The position numbers were made by a program, and so were the translations under genes. A stretch of DNA of 50,200 nt from Planomonospora parontospora (GTDB taxonomy: Bacteria; Actinomycetota; Actinomycetes; Streptosporangiales; Streptosporangiaceae). The notes under the pieces are model-generated. The model saw nothing but the letters and a program-made list of their open reading frames with translations, was not told where the DNA came from and searched no databases. Below are positions 39,232 to 47,433 of this stretch, one piece after another (the first letter of the stretch is position 1; each line of letters starts with the position of its first letter). Location of the stretch: positions 1 through 50,200 of the forward strand of contig BMQD01000031.1 in assembly GCA_014647935.1 (NCBI GenBank). Direction: 5' to 3'.

Positions 39232-41015
39232 TTCGAGCGGCCGGTCTTGGCGGGCGTGTCGTTGTTGATCCGGGGGAAGGCCATCGTCGGAGCCTCGTCG
39301 GTCATCGGCCTGGGCTCGTCGTCGGGGTCGGGCAGGTCGAGCACCACGATCTCCGGCTCCTCCACGACGGCGTCCTCGTCGACGACCTCCGGGTCCTCTA
39401 TGACGACCTCGGCCTCTCCGGCCCGGTCCCGGGGCTCCGCCGCGGTGATCGCGGACATGACCGAGGACTCCACCAGGATCGGTTCGGCGGTGGCCCGCGA
39501 GGCCTCGCGGGCCACCGCCGCGCGCAGCTCGCGCCGGCTCGGCGGAGTCAGCACGACCGCGCCGATGATCTTCGCTTCGGCCTGCTCGGCCTGGGCGTAG
39601 GCGGCCCGCACCTCCCGCCGCCGCGTGACGCCGGCGGTGATCACGAGCAGGGTGGCGTACGAGACCATGTTCAGCGCCTGGCCGTCGGGGTCGTCGAGCG
39701 GGGGGCCGGTGACGATGACGAGGTCGGCGCTGTGCCGGAACACGTTCACCGTCTGGAAGAGCCCGCGGCCGAGGAAGTGGCTGGAGGCGTTCTTGAGGTC
39801 CGTGCCCTGCGGCAGGAGCTGGGTCTGGGGGCCGGCCTCGCGCAGCAGGGCCTGGGGGTCGTCGTGGTCGAGCAGGACGTCGGTCAGCCCGCGCTGGATG
39901 GTCGCCCCGAGCAGCGCGGACGCGCTGGGCGTCGCGGTGTGGTCGGCGTCGATGAGGATCGTCTCGGTCCCGCCCGCGCCCAGGGCGAGGGCCAGGTCGG
40001 CGCTCAGCCGCGCGGCGTGGTCGTTTCCGGAGACGCCTGCGACGAGCATCGAGGCGGGCATGTCGGTGATCCTGGTCAGCACCGCCACCCGGAGCTTGCG
40101 GAGCTCCTCGTCGTCCTGCGAGTCCGGCGTCGTCAGCGGCTCGTAGGGCTGCGCGGGCATGCTCCTGACGGCCAGGACCGGCACGCCGTACCGCTCCACG
40201 GACTCGGCGTCGCGCAGGCGGTCGTCGCCGTACTCCCGCAGCATGCCCAGTCCCAGACCGCCGAGCAGGCCCGCGAGCAGGCCGGCGACCCCGAGCTCGG
40301 GCGTGCCGAGCAGGCTCGATCCGCTGGAGGCGGGGGTGGAGGAGATGACCTGCCCGGGGAAGATCGGGGTGCTGGCGAGGTCGTTGGCCTGCTCCTCGAG
40401 GACGGCGAGCTGGTTGGTGAACTGAGTCACCCGCTGCGTCAGGTAGGTGCGCCGGGCCGAGGAGAGCTTGCCGGAGGACAGGTCGTTGGTGGCCTTCCGG
40501 AGGCTGGCGTCGACCTTGGCCGACTGCTCCTCCACCTGCTTGATCTTGCCGTCGATGATCGACTCTGAGCGGTTCCTGCGATACGTGAGGTAGCTGTTGG
40601 CGAACGCGGCCGCGCCCTTGCTCGCGGTGTCGGGGTCGCCCGCGGTGAAGGTGATCAGGAGGGTCTGGGTGTTGGCGGGGACCTCGACCGTCACCCGGTC
40701 GGGGATGGAGGCCCGGTCGACGCTGCCGCCGAGGGTGCTCGCCACCCGGTTCATCACCGTGTCGGCGGTGACCAGCTGGGTCTCGCTCGCGAGGTTGATC
40801 AGGTCGTCGCCCCTGCCCTCGGGGGAGTAGGGGTTGCCGCTGAGCGGGATGATGAGCACGGTCGTGGAGGCCTTGTAGCTCTGCGGCATCAGCTGGGCCG
40901 CTCCCACGCCGAGGAGGGTGCCGAGCAGCACGCAGACGGTGATCAGAGCCTTGCGGTAGCGGAGCGCCTGCACGAGAAGCTGGGAACGGAACGGAGTGGC
41001 CTGACCTCCCGCCAC
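39228..41015 (-). CDS. Wzz-like chain-length protein with degenerate BY-kinase domain
   Basis: 595 aa. The N-terminal Wzz domain has TM1 ALITVCVLLGTLLGVGAAQL, then QSYKASTTVLIIPLSGN, a coiled-coil periplasm-like region and TM2 LGVAGLLAGLLGGLGLGMLR. The cytoplasmic domain resembles polysaccharide-associated tyrosine kinases: SMLVAGVSGNDHAARLSADL-ALAL at the Walker A position, ETILIDADHTATPSASALLG (Walker A'), LVIVTGPPLDD (Walker B). The Walker A GK(S/T) is missing, so ATP hydrolysis is unlikely. The acidic C-terminal tail (VIEDPEVVDEDAVVEEPEIV) has no Tyr cluster. GTG 41015 follows GGGGGA. It is the first gene of a five-gene operon. Confidence 0.88.
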   Translation of the reverse strand: MAGGQATPFRSQLLVQALRYRKALITVCVLLGTLLGVGAAQLMPQSYKASTTVLIIPLSGNPYSPEGRGDDLINLASETQLVTADTVMNRVASTLGGSVDRASIPDRVTVEVPANTQTLLITFTAGDPDTASKGAAAFANSYLTYRRNRSESIIDGKIKQVEEQSAKVDASLRKATNDLSSGKLSSARRTYLTQRVTQFTNQLAVLEEQANDLASTPIFPGQVISSTPASSGSSLLGTPELGVAGLLAGLLGGLGLGMLREYGDDRLRDAESVERYGVPVLAVRSMPAQPYEPLTTPDSQDDEELRKLRVAVLTRITDMPASMLVAGVSGNDHAARLSADLALALGAGGTETILIDADHTATPSASALLGATIQRGLTDVLLDHDDPQALLREAGPQTQLLPQGTDLKNASSHFLGRGLFQTVNVFRHSADLVIVTGPPLDDPDGQALNMVSYATLLVITAGVTRRREVRAAYAQAEQAEAKIIGAVVLTPPSRRELRAAVAREASRATAEPILVESSVMSAITAAEPRDRAGEAEVVIEDPEVVDEDAVVEEPEIVVLDLPDPDDEPRPMTDEAPTMAFPRINNDTPAKTGRSK

Positions 41016-41140
41016 GCGGGTCCCCCTAATCGATCTGTGCCGGCTGGGTGAGCCCCGTACGCTGGTTCGACCCCAGATGAACCTTCAAGCCAAAAGCTCG
41101 CTCGAAGTTTACCGGAATATGGCTGATGTTCTACTCTTGC

Positions 41141-41170
41141 TTGAACGAACATCAATCTCACGGTGTAGAT
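41141..41170 (+). promoter_or_regulatory. Promoter of the PssD/PssE pair
   Basis: TTGAAC (41141-41146), 18 bp, GTAGAT (41165-41170). The predicted start point lies at about 41178-41180, that is, on or next to GTG 41180, giving a leaderless message. The region is AT-rich relative to its surroundings and sits between two divergent operons. Confidence 0.5.
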
Positions 41171-41179
41171 CGGGCCAGG

Positions 41180-41641
41180 GTGACGGCAGCGAGAAGTGTC
41201 CTGCTGGTGGCGTCCAGCGGAGGCCACCTGGCCCAGTTGGACGCGCTCGAGCCGTGGTGGCGCGAGTGGGACCGGACCTGGGTCACCTTCCGGACCGACG
41301 ACGCGTCCTCGCGGCTCAGCGGTGAGCAGATCACCTGGGGACACCATCCCACGACCCGCAATGTCCCGAACCTGCTGCGGAACTTCGTCCTCGCCTGGCG
41401 ACTGCTCCGGCGGAAGCGCCCCGATCTGATCGTTTCGACCGGAGCCGCGCTCGCATTCCCGTTTTTCGTTCTTGCGAAGATTTTACGCATTCCTACCGTC
41501 TACATCGAGGTGTACGACCGGCTTGACAGCCCGACGCTGACGGGCCGGCTCTGCCGCCCCTTCACGACCCTCTTCCTCGTGCAGTGGGAGGAACAGCGCC
41601 GGTTCTATCCGGGGGCCACGGTCATCGGAGGGCTTCTGTGA
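41180..41641 (+). CDS. PssD/Alg14-like glycosyltransferase subunit
   Basis: About 153 aa. The N-terminal Rossmann motif is SVLLVASSGGHLAQLDALEP, and FVLAWRLLRRKRPDLIVSTG with the following AALAFPFFVLAKILRIPTVY-IEVYDRLDSPTLTGRL is diagnostic of the Alg14/EpsE membrane-anchoring subunit of two-subunit UDP-sugar transferases. It recruits the catalytic PssE/Alg13 partner to lipid-linked acceptors at the membrane. GTG 41180 is chosen because of the promoter just upstream; an in-frame ATG at 41126 would add 18 residues. The stop overlaps the next start (GTGA). Confidence 0.87.
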   Translation: MTAARSVLLVASSGGHLAQLDALEPWWREWDRTWVTFRTDDASSRLSGEQITWGHHPTTRNVPNLLRNFVLAWRLLRRKRPDLIVSTGAALAFPFFVLAKILRIPTVYIEVYDRLDSPTLTGRLCRPFTTLFLVQWEEQRRFYPGATVIGGLL

Positions 41642-42186
41642 CCGACCGGGAGAGCCGGCTCGTCTTCGTCTCCGTGGGGACCGACCACCACCCCTTCGCC
41701 AGGCTGGTCGAGTGGGCGGACGCCTGGGCGGCGGACGCCCGGGGGCGCGACGTCAGATGCGTCGTGCAGTACGGCAGGTCGCCCGCTCCCCGCGTCGCGG
41801 AGGGGCACGCCTACCTCGGCCACGACGAGCTCACCTCCCTCATGGCGCGGGCCTCGGTGATCGTCTGCCACGGAGGACCGACGACCATCGCGGAGAGCCG
41901 CCGCCGCGGGCTGCTCCCCGTCGTCGTCCCGCGCTCACCGGGCCTGGGCGAGCACGTGGACGACCACCAGGAGCGGTTCTGCGCCCGCCTGTCCGCCTCC
42001 GGCCTCATCGCGCTCGCCCGGGACGAGGCCGGGCTGAGGGACCGGATCGACAGGGCGCTGGACGACCCCGAGGCCTTCCGCGCGGAGGCCGCGACGGACT
42101 CGATCGCCGCGACCGTCCGCCGGTTCGGCACCCTGGTCGACGAACTGCTGGCGGCCAGGCCCGGCCGGACCCGGCCCTCCTCCTGA
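41638..42186 (+). CDS. PssE/Alg13-like glycosyltransferase subunit
   Basis: About 182 aa, GT28 C-terminal type. Motifs are RLVFVSVGTDHHPFARLVEW at the N-terminus, CVVQYGRSPAPRVAEGHAYL, then VIVCHGGPTTIAESRRRGLL-PVVVPRSPGLGEHVDDHQER, the donor nucleotide-sugar-binding signature (H-G-G-x-x-T, P-R, E-H-V-D-x-H-Q). Together with PssD it adds the second sugar to the lipid-linked unit in exopolysaccharide pathways. The pair is the only plus-strand unit between the two large minus-strand operons. Confidence 0.9.
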   Translation: MTDRESRLVFVSVGTDHHPFARLVEWADAWAADARGRDVRCVVQYGRSPAPRVAEGHAYLGHDELTSLMARASVIVCHGGPTTIAESRRRGLLPVVVPRSPGLGEHVDDHQERFCARLSASGLIALARDEAGLRDRIDRALDDPEAFRAEAATDSIAATVRRFGTLVDELLAARPGRTRPSS

Positions 42187-42187
42187 A

Positions 42188-42214
42188 CGCCGGGCCCGGC
42201 GCCCCGCTCCGGGG
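42188..42214. terminator. Convergent hairpins between PssE and the GT2 gene
   Basis: CGCCGGGCCCGGCG (42188-42201) is a perfect 14-bp palindrome, followed by CCCC-GCTCC-GGGG (42202-42214). They fill the 28 bp between the two convergent stop codons. Confidence 0.55.
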
Positions 42215-43144
42215 TCAGATCCCGCGTCCCCTCGAGTGGGCCGTGCGGAGCATGAAGTCGGGACGGAGCAGGCCCGCCGTCATCATCAGCACCAGATAGG
42301 AGCGGGGCTGCCGCCAGTTGCTGCGGAAGGTCCGCCAGGCCAGCCTGAGGGCCTGCCTCCGGTCGCCGAGCGCGGCGAACGCGAACGCCTGACGACCGGT
42401 GATCTTGGCCGAGGCGCGCGGGTCCGCGCGCAGGATCTCGTGCTTGCCGGCGAGATACTCCAGCCCGTCGACGACCATGCGCCAGTCGCGCTGGAAGAAG
42501 GACTGGGAGCCCCACAGGACGCGGACCAGGGGCTCCTCCACGGCGGCGATCGGGCCGGCCGCCGCGGCACGGAGCATCCAGTCGTAGTCCTCGCCGTAGC
42601 TTCCGGGGATCTCCTCGTCGACCGGCCCGATCCGGTCGAAGAACGCCTCCCGGCGGACCAGCACCGTGGACGGATGGGCCTCCATCACCCGGCGGCGGGC
42701 GAGCTGCAGGACGGTGAGCGAGGACTCGTCCGCGACCCGGGCGGTGGACCTGCCGTCGAAGAGCACGTAGATGCCCGAGACCGCGACGTCCGCACGGCGG
42801 GACTCCAGGAGGGAGACCTGGGCGGAGAGCTTGCCGGGCAGCCACTCGTCGTCGTCGTCGCAGAACGCCAGGAGCTCGCCGCGGCTCCGCAGCGCACCGC
42901 TGTTGCGCGCGCCCGCCAGCCCCGGAGAGCGGTCGTTGCCGACGACCACCACCGAGCGGTGCGGATCAGAACGTTCCATCGAGGTGTCCGGCGGGACCTG
43001 GTCGTAGACGACCACGCACTCGATGTCGCCCTCGTAGTTCTGGCCCATGATGGACTCGATCGCCTTGGCGAGCAGCAGCGGCCGGTCGCGGGTGGCGACG
43101 ACCACGGAGACGGTCGGCAACGCGCTCGGGGGGGTGTCGGTCAT
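42215..43144 (-). CDS. Glycosyltransferase family 2
   Basis: 309 aa, GT-A fold. The N-terminus PTVSVVVATRDRPLLLAKAI then ESIMGQNYEGDIECVVVYD, RSPGLAGARNSGALRSRGEL and LAFCDDDDEWLPGKLSAQVS contain the canonical nucleotide-sugar and Asp-x-Asp metal sites. The acceptor side has SYGEDYDWMLRAAAAGPIAA (E-D general-base region). No membrane helix is present, so it acts at the inner leaflet. It is last in a five-gene operon with an ATGA overlap with the Wzz-like gene. The transferred sugar is unknown. Confidence 0.92.
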   Translation of the reverse strand: MTDTPPSALPTVSVVVATRDRPLLLAKAIESIMGQNYEGDIECVVVYDQVPPDTSMERSDPHRSVVVVGNDRSPGLAGARNSGALRSRGELLAFCDDDDEWLPGKLSAQVSLLESRRADVAVSGIYVLFDGRSTARVADESSLTVLQLARRRVMEAHPSTVLVRREAFFDRIGPVDEEIPGSYGEDYDWMLRAAAAGPIAAVEEPLVRVLWGSQSFFQRDWRMVVDGLEYLAGKHEILRADPRASAKITGRQAFAFAALGDRRQALRLAWRTFRSNWRQPRSYLVLMMTAGLLRPDFMLRTAHSRGRGI

Positions 43145-43971
43145 ACCGGGGTTCTCCTGGGTCTGGGCTGCGGTGGTGTCGCGTCGTGCCGGGTGCGGCC
43201 CGCCCTCCGGTCCCGGCGGACGCCGAGGCCGATGCCGGCGAGCAGGCCGATCGCCGCGTAGGAGACCGGCGGCACCTCGCTGTTGTTCCGGTCGGGCCGC
43301 CGGGGGCGGACGGCCGTCCGGACGATCTCGCCGCTGCTCGTGTCCTGCTTCTGCAGCGCGGAGACCTGCCTCTCCATCTCGTTGATCTGACGGATGAGGG
43401 CCTGGCGGTGGGTGCGGGCCCTGGTGTTGCGGACAACCGTACCCTGCGTCATCGAGGCCAGCCTGGACTCCAGCACGCCGATGCGCGACTGCAGCGCCTC
43501 CAGGTGCCGCTGCCGGACGCCCGCGACGATCTGCGCCCGCAGGACGAGGTAGGCGTCCGTGGCCACGCCGACGCCGTTGAGCGCCCTGTCGGGGGTGGAG
43601 CCGCTCACCGAGACGGTCAACACGCGGGTGTTCGTCGGCACGGTGACGACCAGCCGCTCCGCGGCGGTCTCCGGGCTGACGCCGAGGGCGGTGGCGACCC
43701 GTCCGATCACGGAGCTGGAGCGCAGGATCTGCGTCTCGGTGTCCACCGTCACCTCGCGGGGGAGCCGCTGGCCGGGTTTGCGCTCGAGCCCCGGATGCAC
43801 GGGCGTCGCGGGCGCGAACACCTGGGCCGAGGCGGTGTAGGTGTCGGGTGCCAGCAGGGCCTGCACCACGCCGGCGGCCAGCCCCAGCACGGTCATGACC
43901 CCGATGACCAGGAGGTTGCGGCGCGCGAACCTGAAGTAGTCCGACAGGACCGGATCCGGCCGGCCGCTCAT
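43141..43971 (-). CDS. Second Wzz-like polysaccharide chain-length protein (no kinase domain)
   Basis: About 276 aa. TM1 is LLVIGVMTVLGLAAGVVQAL, then APDTYTASAQVFAPATPVHP, the conserved Wzz N-terminal segment. A helical and coiled region about 120-225 follows (RHLEALQSRIGVLESRLASM; ALIRQINEMERQVSALQKQD), then TM2 PVSYAAIGLLAGIGLGVRRD and a short basic tail. It should form a ring controlling polymer length. ATG 43971 gives an ATGA overlap with the sulfotransferase stop; an ATG at 43980 is an equally acceptable start. Its stop overlaps the GT2 start (ATGA). Confidence 0.85.
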   Translation of the reverse strand: MSGRPDPVLSDYFRFARRNLLVIGVMTVLGLAAGVVQALLAPDTYTASAQVFAPATPVHPGLERKPGQRLPREVTVDTETQILRSSSVIGRVATALGVSPETAAERLVVTVPTNTRVLTVSVSGSTPDRALNGVGVATDAYLVLRAQIVAGVRQRHLEALQSRIGVLESRLASMTQGTVVRNTRARTHRQALIRQINEMERQVSALQKQDTSSGEIVRTAVRPRRPDRNNSEVPPVSYAAIGLLAGIGLGVRRDRRAGRTRHDATPPQPRPRRTPV

Positions 43972-44831
43972 CTCCGCCATGGTGGGGTGACCCCGAGCAG
44001 TCCGGCGAGACGCTCGTCGTGGGGGGCGAACCGGTCGGCGAGCTCGGTGCGGAGGGATTCGGGCATCGGAGACCGCGGCCGGGCGTTGTGCCGCTCGAAC
44101 GCCTCCGGGGACCACCGGGGCAGGCCGAGGAAGTCCAGGATGCGGGCGTACTCGGTCTCCGGGTCGGAGAAGAAGTCCTCGGCGAACAGGACGTGGACGC
44201 GCTCCCTGCCGAACAGCCCGAACAACCGGTCGACCTGGTCGGCGTACCGCCCCCTGTCGACGTAGGAGTGGTGCCGGTGGCTGTGGCTCACGTAGGCGGG
44301 GTCCGCCAGGATCCGCGCCACCTCGCCCTCCAGCCGGCTCTCCTCCAGCTCGATCGCGCGCTCGAACGGCTCCGTCTCGAAACCGCGCGAGAGCTCGTGC
44401 CTGTGCGCGGAGTAGGCGCGCTCCACCGGGTCCCGCAGCACGGCGAGGAGCTTGACGCCGGGCAGGTCGGCGGCGATCCGCCCGGCGGACAGCGGGTGGT
44501 GCATGTAGTAGCCGGCGGACTCGCCCGTGACGACGGGCGCGCCCTGGGCCTGGCGGTGCGCCAGCGAGCGGATCGGGAAGTGCCCGCGGTACCAGCCCAT
44601 CCCGCGCGGGTAGGCGACGTCGAAGTAGTGCACGCCCTTGTGGAACAGCGGCGGCACGACGCAGGGGTGCGCGATCAGGGCCCGCCACAGGGACGTGGTG
44701 CCGCCTCGCTGCGTGCCCACGAGCAGGAAGTCGGGCAGCATGCGCATCCCGCTGGTGAGCCGTCCCACCTGGCGGGTCACCGCTCGCCCGGCCTGCTTGA
44801 CGACGGGGGGCGCGGACTGGCGTGAGAGCAT
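43968..44831 (-). CDS. Sulfotransferase (carbohydrate/heparan-type, PAPS-dependent)
   Basis: About 287 aa. The 5'-phosphosulfate loop is FLLVGTQRGGTTSLWRALIA (GT-x-R-G-G-T-T), the 3'-phosphate site is KLLAVLRDPVERAYSAHRHE, and CVVPPLFHKGVHYFDVAYPR with ESAGYYMHHP forms the substrate region. The tail PESLRTELADRFAPHDERLA-GLLG is typical of bacterial and NDST-like sulfotransferases. It transfers sulfate from PAPS, here presumably to a sugar of the polysaccharide. GGAAGG precedes ATG 44831; it starts 12 bp after the APH-like gene stop. Confidence 0.9.
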   Translation of the reverse strand: MLSRQSAPPVVKQAGRAVTRQVGRLTSGMRMLPDFLLVGTQRGGTTSLWRALIAHPCVVPPLFHKGVHYFDVAYPRGMGWYRGHFPIRSLAHRQAQGAPVVTGESAGYYMHHPLSAGRIAADLPGVKLLAVLRDPVERAYSAHRHELSRGFETEPFERAIELEESRLEGEVARILADPAYVSHSHRHHSYVDRGRYADQVDRLFGLFGRERVHVLFAEDFFSDPETEYARILDFLGLPRWSPEAFERHNARPRSPMPESLRTELADRFAPHDERLAGLLGVTPPWRR

Positions 44832-44842
44832 GGCGTCCTTCC

Positions 44843-46045
44843 TTACATCCGGGGGCGGCTGCGGTCGAGGAGGTCGAGCAGGGCGTCGGCCTGGGGCCGC
44901 AGCGGCTCGCCGATGCTCCCCTGGCCGGCGATGACGTACCGGGCGTACAGCTCGGTCAGGTAGAGGGCGAGAGTGGCCCGGGCCGCCCGCTCCCCGACGC
45001 CGAACGGCTCCAGGGCCGCCAGGACGCCGTCCGACCAGACCAGGTCGGCCGTCCACGAGGTGGTGGGCCGGAACTGCTGGAGGGTGTAGTGCAGCAGGTC
45101 GAAACCGGCGGGCACGTCCCGGGCGAAGCGCTCCCAGTCCCACAGGTTGACCGCGTCGCGCCGCCAGGCCATGTTCCACGGGGTCCAGTCGCCGTGCCAG
45201 GCGCCGAAGCGCAGCTCCAGGTCCCCGTAGCGCTCCGCCAGGTGGTCGAGCAGACCCTCCAGCCGCGCGGCGGCGGAGGGGTCGCCGATCTCCGCCGGCA
45301 CGCGCCGGAGGCGGTCCAGGAAGGGGCTCCCGGCGAGCGTGCGGACCTCGGCGGCGACGGCCGAGAGCCCGGACATCGCGGCGACGGGCACGGCGCCGGA
45401 CGGCCGCCGGCGGCGCACCCCCGTGGGCAGCGCCGACATCACGAGCAGCTCCAGCCCGCGCCAGCTCTCATGGCGGATCATCCGCGGCACGCGGATCCCG
45501 GGCGGCCGGAGGACGGCGAGCTCCTCCAGCGCCGCCGCCTCGGCTCTGATCAGCTCGCGGGCCACATCCGTGTCGCCCACCTTCACGAACGCGAGGGACT
45601 CGCCGGACGGGGTGATCGCCTGGAGGACGGGCTTGCGGTTGGCGCGCGCGTTCCCGATGCTGACGCTGACCACCACGCGCCGCCCGAGGATCTCCGACAG
45701 CCGGTGCTCGACCGACTCTCCCGCGGGGCGGGACGCGCGGACGCGCATGCGGTCGGGGAGGAACCGCTGCGGCAGCCCGGTCCGGACCGCCGCGGAGAGC
45801 AGCCCGCGCCCGAGCCGGGCCCTGACGCCCAGGTCGTGGCTGTAGCGGCGGAGGGCCGTACCGGCGGCGCGGGGCGTGCCGAGGGGGAGGAGCAGGCGCG
45901 CCCGCCGGGCGTCGGGAAGGTAGACGAACTCCCGCACCTCGTCACCGGCGGTGGCCGGGCCCGGTCGCCGTCCGCGGGGCGAGCGGCTGACCTCGGCCTC
46001 GGGCCAGAGCCTGGAGACCGCTTCGATCCAGGCGGATTCGCTCAC
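44843..46045 (-). CDS. APH-like phosphotransferase (protein-kinase fold) of the polysaccharide cluster
   Basis: About 400 aa. The catalytic core is RFGAWHGDWTPWNMAW (H-G-D-x-x-x-x-N) and AVNLWDWERFARDVPAGFDL (D-W-E metal-binding site), as in aminoglycoside phosphotransferase/choline-kinase enzymes. A long N-terminal region (FVYLPDARRARLLLPLGTPR) precedes AFVKVGDTDVARELIRAEAA-ALE with the ATP-binding Lys. Because the gene lies between polymerase and sulfotransferase genes, it may phosphorylate a sugar, lipid or glycan rather than an antibiotic (inference). GTG 46045 overlaps the Wzy stop (GTGA). Confidence 0.82.
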   Translation of the reverse strand: MSESAWIEAVSRLWPEAEVSRSPRGRRPGPATAGDEVREFVYLPDARRARLLLPLGTPRAAGTALRRYSHDLGVRARLGRGLLSAAVRTGLPQRFLPDRMRVRASRPAGESVEHRLSEILGRRVVVSVSIGNARANRKPVLQAITPSGESLAFVKVGDTDVARELIRAEAAALEELAVLRPPGIRVPRMIRHESWRGLELLVMSALPTGVRRRRPSGAVPVAAMSGLSAVAAEVRTLAGSPFLDRLRRVPAEIGDPSAAARLEGLLDHLAERYGDLELRFGAWHGDWTPWNMAWRRDAVNLWDWERFARDVPAGFDLLHYTLQQFRPTTSWTADLVWSDGVLAALEPFGVGERAARATLALYLTELYARYVIAGQGSIGEPLRPQADALLDLLDRSRPRM

Positions 46046-47433
46046 CCTCCCGCCACCTCCATTCGCTCGCGTCGCCACATCAGAGCAAGGGCGATCATGA
46101 CGGTATACAGCGGAACGTCGAGTAGATCGTAGATGAGCAGGAACACCGCGAAACTGAGCAGCACGCAGCACCCCGCGATGGCGACGCGGTCGGGATCGCT
46201 CCAGTGCGCGGCGAAACGCCGGACCATGAACCCCAGGAACAGCCCCGCCCCGACCGTTCCGTGGGAGAAGATCAGAAACCAGAGGCTGCCCTGGGTGCCG
46301 AGGGGCGGGACGCCGCAACCCTTGCAGCCGGGCCGTTCCCCGCCGCCCACGGAGGCGAAACTGCCCTGCAGGTCGCGGGTGGAGCCGAAGCCCACCACCG
46401 GTGATCCGATCAGGGTGCTGACCACGGTCACCTCGTAGAGCTGGCCGCGCCTCTCGTTGCTGTGCGGTGTGTCCAGCCGCTGCTCGAACAGCGCCTTGAG
46501 CGGGGAGCCGGCGAACACGAGCAGCAGGGCCACCGCGCCGCCCACGGCCAGCCGCAGCGCCCACTTGTTGCCCTTCCGGGCGAAGCGGAAGGTCATGTAC
46601 GCGGCACCCAGCCCCAGCACGCCCCACAGACCCCGGTTGAGCGAGTAGATCACCGGCCACAGGCACAGGAGCAGTACGGCCGGCAGGAGGAGGCGGCGCC
46701 AGCGGCCTCCGCGGCTGTGCGCGAGGAGGAAGAAGGGCAGGAACAGCGCGAGGTTGGCCCCCCAGGAGTTGGCGTAGGCGAACGGCGCGATGGGACGGGA
46801 CTCCTCGTACCCGAGGAACGTGGTGCTGGTCGCCGCCTTCGGATGGATGAGGCTGGCCACCAGGTCGTTGCGCGAGAGCGACTTGGGGAGCACCAGTTCC
46901 AGCAGGGAGGGGAACTCGAGGTGCGGCAGCAGGACGCCGAGCAGGCCGCCGCCCACCGTCACCACGAACATGAAGCTCAGCAGCCGGACGACCCGCTCGG
47001 TCGGCAGCTCCTCCTCCGTGAGGTTGCCGACGTAGAGCAGGACGACCGTGATCGAGAAGTACCAGGCGGCGCGGTAGGCGAAGACCAGGATCCGGTTCGG
47101 TTCGGCGCCGGGCACTCCGTACGGCGCGTCGACGAAGAGCATGAGGGCGCCGAGCAGCATCCACACCAGGAAGAGCAGCCACATCGCGAAACCGCGCGGG
47201 ACCCTGACGGTCCCGCGGCGCCACAGCTCCAGGACCATCGGCACGCTCATGATCAGGAAGATGAACGCGCTGAAACCGGTCACCCACCACAGGGGGAAGC
47301 CCAGGAAGATCACGCTGAGCGGCCAGCCCGGCCCCGGCCTGCGCGGCTGACGGCCCTCCACCGCCGACGGGGAGGGAGGGGACAGGCCGGCGAGAGCCCC
47401 GGAGGGCGACGAGGGCCCGGCCGTGCCTGACAT
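46042..47433 (-). CDS. O-antigen ligase/Wzy-like polysaccharide polymerase
   Basis: About 463 aa with 10-12 transmembrane helices, for example WPLSVIFLGFPLWWVTGFSA, GFAMWLLFLVWMLLGALMLF, LLSFMFVVTVGGGLLGVLLP and FVGCVLLSFAVFLLIYD-like helices near the C-terminus. The large extracytoplasmic loop after the middle helices (SNERRGQLYEVTVVSTLIGS-PVVGFGSTRDLQGSFASVGG) contains the R-x10-G-x-G-x pattern typical of Wzy/WaaL-type enzymes. It should polymerise flipped repeat units. Start ATG 47433 is preferred to GTG 47475. It is the first gene of the second minus-strand operon. Confidence 0.85.
   Translation of the reverse strand: MSGTAGPSSPSGALAGLSPPSPSAVEGRQPRRPGPGWPLSVIFLGFPLWWVTGFSAFIFLIMSVPMVLELWRRGTVRVPRGFAMWLLFLVWMLLGALMLFVDAPYGVPGAEPNRILVFAYRAAWYFSITVVLLYVGNLTEEELPTERVVRLLSFMFVVTVGGGLLGVLLPHLEFPSLLELVLPKSLSRNDLVASLIHPKAATSTTFLGYEESRPIAPFAYANSWGANLALFLPFFLLAHSRGGRWRRLLLPAVLLLCLWPVIYSLNRGLWGVLGLGAAYMTFRFARKGNKWALRLAVGGAVALLLVFAGSPLKALFEQRLDTPHSNERRGQLYEVTVVSTLIGSPVVGFGSTRDLQGSFASVGGGERPGCKGCGVPPLGTQGSLWFLIFSHGTVGAGLFLGFMVRRFAAHWSDPDRVAIAGCCVLLSFAVFLLIYDLLDVPLYTVMIALALMWRRERMEVAGG

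Noticed and set aside
44843-46045. Aminoglycoside resistance gene
   Set aside because: Only generic kinase-fold motifs support it, and the setting is an exopolysaccharide operon.
44843-47290. A single long minus-strand frame joining the APH-like kinase and the polymerase region
   Set aside because: The family similarity lies in separate frames: the kinase begins at GTG 46045 and the polymerase ends at 46042 in another frame. The long frame is a GC-bias artefact.
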